Of a stretch of 46,054 bases of DNA, positions 23,784-30,604 are shown one piece after another. Position 1 is the stretch's first letter. Each line of letters begins with the position of its first letter. This DNA comes from JAYZDP01 sp036337765 (GTDB taxonomy: Bacteria; Acidobacteriota; Thermoanaerobaculia; Multivoradales; Multivoraceae). Both the position numbers and the translations under genes were made by a program. Location: positions 1 to 46,054 of the forward strand of contig JAYZDP010000049.1 of NCBI GenBank assembly GCA_036337765.1. Direction: 5' to 3'. The notes beneath the pieces were generated by a model. It did not search any database, was not told the origin of the DNA, and saw only the letters and a list, made by a program, of their open reading frames with translations.

Positions 23784-24838
23784 CAGTTGCGTCCGACGGA
23801 GTGCGCCCAGAAGCGCCGCTTCTCCTCCGAGCGCGTCAGACGCTGGTCGTCCTCGCGCGTCTCCTCGGTGTCGAAGTCGGCGCAGAGCTCGAAGCTGCGC
23901 TCTCCGGAGACGCGGTATTCATAGTACTGACCGGTGGCAGGGTCGGTGATCTTGGCGACCCGGGCCTGGCGCAGCTGCGACAGCTGCTCGAGAGTGGCGG
24001 GAAGCTCACCGCGTACCTGATAGTGGGTATCGATGCCCTCGGCGATGGCCTCGAACTCGCTCTGGCGGCGGTCGTCGAGGCCCGCCGCCCGTGCGTCGCT
24101 CGGTGACCCGGCGGCGAAAAACCCGCCGATCACGCTGGCCACGACAGCCGCCGTGACGCCGCTCGCGAGAACGCGCACACCCCGGTTAGGGGTCTGACGT
24201 GCGGCTGCATCGAGCTCGTCCTGGCGCATGTGCCAGAGATAGAAGCCGAGCGCGCCGCCCGCCACCGCGAGCACGATCAGGAACTTGAGCATGAAGCGCG
24301 TCGTCAGCTCGCCGTCGAGTAGGAAGAAGACCAGGGTCGTCACATCGATCAGAACAACCGACGAAGCGATGGAAAGCGTCAGGTAAGTGAGCCATTTGCG
24401 CACCTTGGACCTGCGCTTCTCCGGGTTGTCGCGCACGTTGACATAGGTCCGGCGCGAGAAGATGAGAAAGACTGGGAACGCGATGGTCAGGGTCGCCATG
24501 GCCCATCTCATCGTCTGCTCGGTGGAGCGCCACGGAACGTTCAGGTCACGAGGGTCCGGGAAGCCGATGTTCACGAACTCGAACAGAAGCTGGACCAGAG
24601 CGCTGGCGGAGGCGTAGAAGGTGCCGAAGAGCACGATGTAGAGGAACGCCTCGCCCGCTGAGAGGTAGGGCCGTGGCCGAGGCACGGCGATCGGGAACTC
24701 CACGTCGGCGTAGGCCGCCAGCGAGTCCTCCACCTCGTCACGAGCCCAGCCGGCCTCACCCAGCTTCGCCTCGATCTCTTGCTTGCCGTGACCGGCTTCC
24801 AAAGCTCGCCTGACGAATTCGCTCAACTCGTTTGCCAT
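23756..24838 (-). CDS. DUF5671-domain membrane protein with C-terminal pseudopilin-like domain
   Basis: A 360-residue protein. Residues 1-45 form a small helical segment (MANELSEFVRRALEAGHGKQEIEAKLGEAGW). A DUF5671-type membrane region with about four or five TMs follows (about 60-245). The soluble C-terminal part (about 255-330) reads like the globular region of GspG-type proteins (IDTHYQVRGELPATLEQL...ITDPATGQYYEYRVSG...FELCADF). The start is fixed by AGGAGG six bases before the ATG at 24838. Function unknown. Confidence 0.7.
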   Translation of the reverse strand: MANELSEFVRRALEAGHGKQEIEAKLGEAGWARDEVEDSLAAYADVEFPIAVPRPRPYLSAGEAFLYIVLFGTFYASASALVQLLFEFVNIGFPDPRDLNVPWRSTEQTMRWAMATLTIAFPVFLIFSRRTYVNVRDNPEKRRSKVRKWLTYLTLSIASSVVLIDVTTLVFFLLDGELTTRFMLKFLIVLAVAGGALGFYLWHMRQDELDAAARQTPNRGVRVLASGVTAAVVASVIGGFFAAGSPSDARAAGLDDRRQSEFEAIAEGIDTHYQVRGELPATLEQLSQLRQARVAKITDPATGQYYEYRVSGERSFELCADFDTEETREDDQRLTRSEEKRRFWAHSVGRNCYVLEAWDE

Positions 24839-24950
24839 GGCTTCCTCCTGTAGGGGACGCCTCGCTGGTAGTGCAGGGCCCGTGCCAACCCGGAGATTCG
24901 CGACTTCAGCGATCGGCCGGACTTCGGTCTGCAGAATTGAGGCCGTACCG

Positions 24951-24967
24951 TGTACACACTGTATACA
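24951..24967. promoter_or_regulatory. Imperfect TGTACAC-N3-GTATACA inverted repeat
   Basis: The 7-bp arms match at six of seven positions and stand out as AT-rich in GC-rich surroundings. It lies 113 bp upstream of the DUF5671 gene (minus) and 68 bp before the metallo-beta-lactamase-fold gene (plus), so it could be an operator or contain a minus-strand -10 such as TATACA. Confidence 0.35.
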
Positions 24968-25012
24968 TAGAATGAACACCACGTGCGCATGACCTCGGGC
25001 TTGGCTGTCGGC

Positions 25013-25018
25013 TACGAT
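25013..25018 (+). promoter_or_regulatory. Candidate -10 of the MBL-fold gene
   Basis: TACGAT 17 bases before the ATG at 25036; a GGAGG Shine-Dalgarno lies between them at 25026-25030. This gene therefore has a short but conventional leader. Confidence 0.4.
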
Positions 25019-25035
25019 GCCGGCCGGAGGTCGCT

Positions 25036-25935
25036 ATGCACAAGACACTTGCTTCGCCGGGGACCGCTGCCCTCGTCCTCGCCCTGCTTTCACCTATCGC
25101 GCTGGTCTCTCAGACGCCGACGAGCGAGGAGATCGCCGAGATGACGTCGATCCGCGCCGTGCAAGGGAAAAAGGGCCTCTACGTCATCCCGGGCTTCGAC
25201 GGCGGCGTGACCGGTGGCAACGTTGCCGTACGTATCACCAACGACGGCGTGATCCTGGTCGACAACAAGTTCCCCCACAGCTACGCCATGATCACGGCGG
25301 AGGTCCGCAAGATCACATCGCTGCCCATCCGCTACGTCCTCGACACCCACCACCACGACGATCACAGCGGCTCCAACGCCGACTTCATGACCCTCGGCGA
25401 GGTCATCTCCCACATCAATGCCCGCGCCAACAGCGTGCGCAACAACCAGCCCGGCGCCCCGCGCCTGGTCTTCAAGGAAGAAACCTCGATCTTCCTCGGT
25501 GGCACCGAAGCCCGCGCCTACCACTTCGGCCGCGGCCACACCAACGGCGACGCCGTCATCTACTTCCCCGACCTCAAAACCATCCACACCGGCGACCTCT
25601 TCATCTGGGGAAAGCGCTCCGACGGCTCCAAGCTCTCCCCCTTCATGGATTACCTCAATGGCGGCAGTGGCATGGAATGGACCGCCACCCTCGACGGCAT
25701 CCTCTCCCTGGACTTCGACACCGCCATCCCCGGCCACGGCCCGGTCCTGACCAGAGCCGAGGTAGAAACCTTCCGCGACCGCATGAAGACCCTAAACGAG
25801 CGCATGCAATCGGCAGTCGACGCAGGCGTATCCCGAGATCAGATCGTCGACCGACTCGACATCTCCGATCTGGACTGGTCCTTCCGCCCAACAGCCATCC
25901 AAGCCCTCTACGACGAAGCAAGAGCCGCCCAATAG
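25036..25935 (+). CDS. Secreted metallo-beta-lactamase-fold hydrolase
   Basis: A 299-residue MBL-fold protein with an N-terminal signal peptide (about residues 1-26). The zinc motif H-x-H-x-D-H is present as THHHDDHSG (about residues 105-113). Further ligands lie in FGRGHTNGD, TIHTGDLFI and AIPGHGPVL. The latter half encodes nearly every codon with C at the third position, unlike neighbouring genes. The family is too broad to name a substrate; it is not a recognisable beta-lactamase. GGAGG precedes the ATG. Confidence 0.85.
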   Translation: MHKTLASPGTAALVLALLSPIALVSQTPTSEEIAEMTSIRAVQGKKGLYVIPGFDGGVTGGNVAVRITNDGVILVDNKFPHSYAMITAEVRKITSLPIRYVLDTHHHDDHSGSNADFMTLGEVISHINARANSVRNNQPGAPRLVFKEETSIFLGGTEARAYHFGRGHTNGDAVIYFPDLKTIHTGDLFIWGKRSDGSKLSPFMDYLNGGSGMEWTATLDGILSLDFDTAIPGHGPVLTRAEVETFRDRMKTLNERMQSAVDAGVSRDQIVDRLDISDLDWSFRPTAIQALYDEARAAQ

Positions 25936-25967
25936 CAAGCTCCCCAACCCGAGGCGGAGCGAAGAGA

Positions 25968-26321
25968 TGGTGGAGGCGGTGGGAGTTGAACCCACGTCCG
26001 AAGAACACGCTCCGAAAGCTTCTACGTGCGTAGCTTTCGATTGAAGTCTCGCCCGGCTACCTAAGATGAAAGCACTCCAGTAACCGGGCCAGCCTCGCTA
26101 AGTACCGGGCAGAAAGCGCGGGGCCATCTTTCTGCCCGAGATTCACTTTAGTGTCGGATCGCTAGCGACCGTGAATCAAGGTCATCCAGCGATCCGTTGA
26201 CGGCGATTAAGCCGCCAAGGCCAATTCGTTGTTGGCTTTTATAAGGTTGCCCGTTTAACGCACAGACAATCGGCACGCCACTGACAGAACGCAAGGTTCC
26301 CCGTCGAAGCCGTTCGCCCCC
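25968..26321 (-). ncRNA. ssrA: Transfer-messenger RNA (tmRNA)
   Basis: A one-piece tmRNA of 354 nt that rescues stalled ribosomes. The 5' end is GGGGGCGAACGGCTTCGACGGG. The 3' end has the T-arm GTGGG-TTCAACT-CCCAC, an acceptor strand CGCCTCC, discriminator A and encoded CCA. The 7-bp acceptor stem contains the G3-U wobble needed for alanylation. The tag frame reads G-N-L-I-K-A-N-N-E-L-A-L-A-A then TAA (about 26206-26250). The ending A-L-A-A is the usual protease signal. No smpB is nearby. A hairpin that may terminate the upstream minus-strand gene lies 31 bp before its 5' end. Confidence 0.96.
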
Positions 26322-26351
26322 GTTCGGATCTCTCCGCTGTGAAAGAACCAC

Positions 26352-26369
26352 CGGACCGCGTTCGGTCCG
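26352..26369 (-). terminator. Hairpin terminator downstream of the 26402-26863 gene
   Basis: CGGACCG-4 nt-CGGTCCG gives a 7-bp GC stem. On the minus strand it is followed by GTGGTTCTTTC, a moderately T-rich run. It lies between the stop of the minus-strand membrane protein and the tmRNA 5' end. Confidence 0.45.
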
Positions 26370-26401
26370 TGAAGGTGCAGCTTAGCAGCGCCAGCCCCGC
26401 A

Positions 26402-26863
26402 CTACGCGCCCTCGGGCGGTCCGGGCGGTGTTTCGACGAGATCACGTACCAGCTCGAAGAACTCCGACACTCCCCGCGTCTTGAGCCGAGCCACCACCAG
26501 AAACCAGGCCGCGATGCTGAGCAGAATGCCCGCCGGCACCAGTGGAAAGAGCGCTGGGAAGAAAGGGACGACGACGATGAAGAGCCCGCCGATGGCGCCG
26601 AAGAGCAGAACCATGAGTGACGGCAGGTGCACCCGGTAGTAGGTCCGTTCGGGGAACAGCTCCAGCTCGACCTGTCCGGAGCGCTTCTTGGTCGACAGCT
26701 GCCCCGCGATGTGGCCGTGGCGGATGCCGGCCGACACGGGCAGGATCAACTGGCCTCCGGTACCGAGTCGCTGCCACTCGCCGCCCCACAGGTCGGCCGC
26801 CTCGCCGACGGCTTCGAGCGCCTCGTCCAGGGAGCCTTCGAGCTCGACCTGCAGTTCGCTCAT
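26402..26863 (-). CDS. Hypothetical two-TM protein downstream of dusB
   Basis: A 153-residue protein with a soluble N-terminal half (about residues 1-80; acidic start, LPVSAGIRHGHIAGQLSTKK) and two adjacent TM helices (about 82-125). It ends in a short charged tail. No known domain recognised. The ATG lies 7 bp after the dusB stop, so it is co-transcribed with dusB. Confidence 0.65.
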   Translation of the reverse strand: MSELQVELEGSLDEALEAVGEAADLWGGEWQRLGTGGQLILPVSAGIRHGHIAGQLSTKKRSGQVELELFPERTYYRVHLPSLMVLLFGAIGGLFIVVVPFFPALFPLVPAGILLSIAAWFLVVARLKTRGVSEFFELVRDLVETPPGPPEGA

Positions 26864-26870
26864 CTGCCGC

Positions 26871-27854
26871 CTAGGCGGCCTCCTCGAGGAGCACGAAGTC
26901 GAAGAACTCCTCGACCGCGTCGAGGAAGGCCTCTACGTTGGGCAGATCGTTGATCTGCGAGCGCAGCTTGCGGCCGTGCGGCAGGCCGTGGGTGTACCAG
27001 CCGGTGAACTTGCGCAGCTTATGCAGGGCGTAGCGCGACTGCTCGCGACTACCGACCATGCGGAAGTGGTCGAGGATGAGGTCACGGCGGTCGCGAGTCG
27101 TTGGCTCCGGAATCTCGCCGCCTGACATGAGCGACGCGGTCTGACGGAAGATCCACGGGTTGCGGGTCGCTCCGCGGCCGATCATGACCCCGTCGCAGCC
27201 GGTCTGGCGCATCATCTCGAGCGCCTCCGAAGGCTCGCGCACGTCGCCATTGCCGATCACCGGGATGTCGAGCGCCTCCTTCAGCCGCGCGATGTGCGAC
27301 CAGTCGGCCTCACCGCTGAACGCCTGGCGCGCGGTGCGGGCGTGCATCGCGACCGCGACGACACCATTGTCCTGGCAGATCTTGCCGAGATCGATGTAGT
27401 TGGCCTGCCTGTCGTTGAGGCCGACGCGGAACTTCACGGTCAACGGGATGGTGATCGTCTTGCGCACGGTACGGACGATGTCTTCGGCGAGGTGAAGATC
27501 GCCCATCAGCGCCGCGCCGGCGCAGCCCTTGAGCACCTTGTTCGCCGGGCAGCCCATGTTGATGTCGCAGGTGTCGGCGCCGAGCTCTTCGACGACGGCT
27601 GCGGCCTCGGCCATGGTCGCCGCGTCCGAGCCGTAGATCTGGATCGCCAGCGGCCGCTCTTCCTCGGAGAAGTACATGAGCTCGCGGGTGTGCGGATTGC
27701 CCGACACGATGGCGCGCGACGAGATGAACTCCATCGCCACCAGACCCACCCCGCCGATGCGGCGCACGATGAGCCGGAAGTCACGATCCGTGACCCCGGC
27801 CATGGGCGCCATCAACAGCGGCGGATCGATCTCAACGTCGCCGAAACGAAGCAT
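26871..27854 (-). CDS. dusB: tRNA-dihydrouridine synthase DusB
   Basis: A 327-residue FMN enzyme that reduces uridines in the tRNA D-loop. The N-terminus has LLMAPMAGVTDRDFR, the catalytic Cys is in CDINMGCPANKVLKG, and the FMN-binding region reads VIGNGDVREPSEAL and GVMIGRGATRNPW. The gene is preceded by TAGAAT only 6 bases before the ATG, so its mRNA may be leaderless. That -10 overlaps the stop of the upstream SUMF1 gene. It heads a unit with the two-TM gene downstream. Confidence 0.95.
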   Translation of the reverse strand: MLRFGDVEIDPPLLMAPMAGVTDRDFRLIVRRIGGVGLVAMEFISSRAIVSGNPHTRELMYFSEEERPLAIQIYGSDAATMAEAAAVVEELGADTCDINMGCPANKVLKGCAGAALMGDLHLAEDIVRTVRKTITIPLTVKFRVGLNDRQANYIDLGKICQDNGVVAVAMHARTARQAFSGEADWSHIARLKEALDIPVIGNGDVREPSEALEMMRQTGCDGVMIGRGATRNPWIFRQTASLMSGGEIPEPTTRDRRDLILDHFRMVGSREQSRYALHKLRKFTGWYTHGLPHGRKLRSQINDLPNVEAFLDAVEEFFDFVLLEEAA

Positions 27855-27860
27855 CGGGGG

Positions 27861-27866
27861 ATTCTA
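27861..27866 (-). promoter_or_regulatory. -10 element of dusB
   Basis: TAGAAT on the minus strand, six bases before the dusB ATG. Its first three bases are the TAG stop codon of the SUMF1-domain gene. Confidence 0.5.
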
Positions 27867-28547
27867 CAAGGGTGAACGGACTCGGAACCCGTAGTCGGCG
27901 TAGCGCATGTGCGGGGGAATGGAGGAGCGGGCGGCGCAGCGCGTGACCTTGATTGCGTGTCGCCACGACCCGCCCCGAGATGCGCGCCGTCGGCCCTCGT
28001 TGGGGCCGCGCGGGTCGATGGTCGGAGAGACCTCGTAGTACGCCGGGTCGTACCAGTCGGCGCACCACTCGTGCACGTTCTCTCCGAGGCCGCACAAACC
28101 CCACGGATGGCGGCTCGGGTAGAGCTCGACCGGCTCGGGGCCCTCGAGCCAGCGCCGGTCGTAGTCGGGTACCTCCTCGGGTCCCTCGTCACCCCACGGA
28201 TAGGCCACCTGCCTTCCAGCCAGCGCCGCAGACTCCCACTCTGCCTCGGTCGGCAGCCCGATCTCAGTGCTCGCCGAGAACGATAGCCAGGCGCAGTAGG
28301 CCACGGCATCGTCCCAGGACGGACCGACGGCGGGCATGCCAGGATCCGCGAACCGCTCTTCGTCCCAGAACGGCGGCACCTCGTTACCGGTCGCATCGAG
28401 GAAGGCCTGGTACTCGGCGCGTGTCACCGGGGTACGCGCGAGGCGGTAGGCGCCGAGCGTTACCCGATGGCGGGGATTCTCCTCTGCGCGCGGGCCACCG
28501 CCCATCCAGAAGGTGCCTCCCGCGATGTCGATCCAGTCCACGGCCAC
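27864..28547 (-). CDS. SUMF1/FGE-domain protein lacking the active-site Cys pair
   Basis: A 227-residue formylglycine-generating-enzyme-like (SUMF1) domain protein. It shows I-A-G-G-T-F-W-M-G-G at the start, HRVTLGAYRLARTPVTRAEYQAFL, LPTEAEWESAALAGR, NVHEWCADWYDPAYY, ASRGGSWRH and YADYGFRV at the end. The region that holds the paired copper-binding cysteines in true FGEs reads KVTRCAARSSIPP, with only one Cys. It is therefore probably not a sulfatase-activating enzyme. The GTG at 28547 (or 28541) is chosen because the domain begins there and a TACGCT element lies 6 bases upstream. No sulfatase gene is adjacent. Confidence 0.85.
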   Translation of the reverse strand: MAVDWIDIAGGTFWMGGGPRAEENPRHRVTLGAYRLARTPVTRAEYQAFLDATGNEVPPFWDEERFADPGMPAVGPSWDDAVAYCAWLSFSASTEIGLPTEAEWESAALAGRQVAYPWGDEGPEEVPDYDRRWLEGPEPVELYPSRHPWGLCGLGENVHEWCADWYDPAYYEVSPTIDPRGPNEGRRRASRGGSWRHAIKVTRCAARSSIPPHMRYADYGFRVRSPL

Positions 28548-28553
28548 GCGCGG

Positions 28554-28559
28554 AGCGTA
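28554..28559 (-). promoter_or_regulatory. -10 element of the SUMF1-domain gene
   Basis: TACGCT on the minus strand, six bases before the GTG at 28547. It faces the bshC -10 at 28588-28593. Confidence 0.4.
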
Positions 28560-28587
28560 TCCAGTTTGGGTGTAGGGGGCCTGACGG

Positions 28588-28593
28588 TAAGAT
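28588..28593 (+). promoter_or_regulatory. Candidate -10 of the bacillithiol operon
   Basis: TAAGAT, 26 bases before the bshC TTG. This gene would have a leader of about 20 nt with no evident Shine-Dalgarno. Confidence 0.4.
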
Positions 28594-28619
28594 CCCGCTT
28601 CGCACCCGGTCACGATCTC

Positions 28620-30236
28620 TTGACGAACGCCAGCTCCCCACCGGCCTTCCGGGTACCCGCGAGCCGCTTCGCCCCTGGGCTGGCCGGCGAGCTCTTGGCT
28701 GGCGACAGCGCGGAGATGATCGCGCCGCTGCGCTTTCTGCGCCCGGGCCAGGCGCTCGACGCTCCAGCCCGGGCCGGTGAGCGCGCCGCCATCGCCGCCG
28801 AGCTCGCCCGCGCCAATCAATCCTACGGCCACCCGCGCGCGGAAGAGCTCGCGGCCCGCTTCGCGGACCCTCAGACCCGCATCATCGTTACCGGGCAGCA
28901 GGCCGGCGTCCTCGGCGGACCGCTCTACAGCCTGACCAAGATGATCGGTGCCGCTCGTTGGGCCGCCCAGCTCGAAGAACAGGGGATTCCCGCGGTCGGA
29001 GTGTTCTGGGTGGCGACCGAGGACCACGACTTCCGCGAGGTCGCGGTCGCCAACACGCCGGGCTCTGGGCAGCTGTCGTCGTTCGGGCTCGGCGACGATC
29101 TCGAGCCGCTGATGCCGGTGGGGATGCGGATCCTCGGCACGCCGCTCGAGAGTCTCTTGCGCGATCTGCGCGAAGCCTACCCATCGGGTGCCGACCCGGC
29201 GGCATGGGAGCTCCTCGAGTCGTGCTACCGGCCCGATGCGCGCTTCGGCGAGGCCTTCAGCAAGTTCATGGTCGGTCTGCTGGGCGAGCGGGCACCGCTG
29301 GTTCTCGACTCGATGCTGCCGGCGATGAAGAACGCGCAGCGTCCGTGGCTGCGTCGACTGGTCGAGCGGCGCGACGGCGTGTGCGACGCCTTGAACGCGG
29401 CGGCCGGGCGAGTGGAGCGGGCCGGGCGGCGACCCCAGGTCAAGGGTGGCGATCGGCACAGCGCGCTCTTTCTGATCGCCGACGGGGCGCGCCGCCGCGT
29501 CGTCTGGCACGGCGACGACCAGTGGAGCCTGCGTGGCGTCGACGCCGCTCGGGAGCCGGTCGAGACCCTGCTGGCGCGCATCGACGAGAATCCCTCTGCA
29601 GTCTCCCCTGGCGTCCTCGCGCGCCCCGCGATCCAGGATGCGGTCCTCGGCAGCTCCCTGCAGCTAATGGGCCCCGGCGAGGTCGCCTATCTCGCCCAGG
29701 CGGCGAGCCTGTACCCCGTTTTGGGAATCGAGGCGCCCCACACGACGTTGAGACCACAGATGCTGGTCTTCGCCGCTCGCCAACGGAAATACCTCGATGG
29801 ACTCGGTCTGGGCCTGAGCGATCTCCTCGGCTCCGATGAGGCGCTCGAGCGCCGGCTGGCCCCGGGTTGTGGCGCCGAAGAGGCCGACGCGCTGCGCGAG
29901 CAGGTGCTCGGTGAGATCGAGCGGCTCAAGGAGACCTGCGTCGGCCTGGATCCAAACCTCGAGCGCCCGTGGCAGAAGACCCGCGACAACGTCGACCGCG
30001 CGCTGGCTGCGCTGTCGACGAAGATGTGCGCGGCCGCTGTGCGGCGCGACGAGGTGGTGCACGGCCGCCTCGAGAGCCTGCGCGACGCCTGCGCACCGGG
30101 TGGCTCGCCGCAGGAGCGCTCGGTGTGCGTAGCCCACTATGCACTGCGCCACGGCCTCGGTTTTGGCGCCGCCGCCTACAACCAGCTCGAGGTCGGGTCG
30201 GACCTGATCCAGATCGTCGATCCGGAGTCCGCTTGA
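28620..30236 (+). CDS. bshC: Putative cysteine ligase BshC
   Basis: A 538-residue BshC, proposed to add cysteine to glucosaminyl-malate in the last step of bacillithiol synthesis. Family segments include TGQQAGVLGGPLYSLTKMIGA, VFWVATEDHDFREV, GVLARPAIQDAVLGS and YPVLGIEAPHTTLRPQ; it ends NQLEVGSDLIQIVDPE. The TTG at 28620 gives the normal length of about 540 residues; no ATG or GTG fits. Its TGA overlaps the TTG of the shortened bshB1 gene, and bshA follows, making a complete-looking bsh operon. Confidence 0.93.
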   Translation: MTNASSPPAFRVPASRFAPGLAGELLAGDSAEMIAPLRFLRPGQALDAPARAGERAAIAAELARANQSYGHPRAEELAARFADPQTRIIVTGQQAGVLGGPLYSLTKMIGAARWAAQLEEQGIPAVGVFWVATEDHDFREVAVANTPGSGQLSSFGLGDDLEPLMPVGMRILGTPLESLLRDLREAYPSGADPAAWELLESCYRPDARFGEAFSKFMVGLLGERAPLVLDSMLPAMKNAQRPWLRRLVERRDGVCDALNAAAGRVERAGRRPQVKGGDRHSALFLIADGARRRVVWHGDDQWSLRGVDAAREPVETLLARIDENPSAVSPGVLARPAIQDAVLGSSLQLMGPGEVAYLAQAASLYPVLGIEAPHTTLRPQMLVFAARQRKYLDGLGLGLSDLLGSDEALERRLAPGCGAEEADALREQVLGEIERLKETCVGLDPNLERPWQKTRDNVDRALAALSTKMCAAAVRRDEVVHGRLESLRDACAPGGSPQERSVCVAHYALRHGLGFGAAAYNQLEVGSDLIQIVDPESA

Positions 30237-30604
30237 GCTCGGTCGACGTGGCCGCAGTCGAGCGCGCCCCCGACTCGCAGCACCCGCCGCATCGGGCGGG
30301 AGCGCTCTTTCACTACATGGCGCACGACCTGATGACTGCCGACTTCATCGTCGACGTGACCTCGGTCTGGGCGCGCAAGACGGCGGCGCTCGACGCCTAC
30401 GAGAGCCAGCTGCACCGTGCCGGTGGTTCCAGCGACGAAGAGCCGCCGACGAAGGTTGCGTCGCGAGAGTTCCGCATGGCCGTGGAGGGCCGCGCGCGAG
30501 ATCTCGGCATGGTGATCGGCGTTGCGTACGGCGAGGGTTTCTCGGCCGACGGACCGCTGGCGGTGAAACGGCCCTGGGAGCTGGTGTCGGGAGGTCTGCG
30601 GTGA
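30233..30604 (+). pseudogene. bshB1: bshB1 with internal in-frame deletion of the deacetylase core
   Basis: A 123-residue remnant of the LmbE-like GlcNAc-malate deacetylase BshB1 (normally about 230-250 residues). The first residues, SSVDVAAV, match the usual N-terminal strand. The expected AHPDD zinc motif and roughly 115 following residues are missing. The frame resumes at the C-terminal third: HRAGALFHYMAHDLMTADFIVDVTSVWARKTAALDAYESQL and RMAVEGRARDLGMVIGVAYGEGFSADGPL. All zinc ligands lie in the lost part, so this product cannot carry out the deacetylation. Its TTG start overlaps the bshC stop and its TGA overlaps the bshA GTG, so operon coupling is kept. Could be a real deletion or an assembly error. 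Confidence 0.85.

Noticed and set aside
25017..26033. A 338-codon frame in another register over the MBL-fold gene and the tmRNA end
   Set aside because: It exists because the MBL gene is so C-rich; it lacks domain motifs and would run into the tmRNA.
27864..29510. Fusion of the SUMF1 domain with a 320-residue N-terminal part
   Set aside because: The upstream part is antisense to bshC and unlike any domain; the SUMF1 domain begins at 28547.
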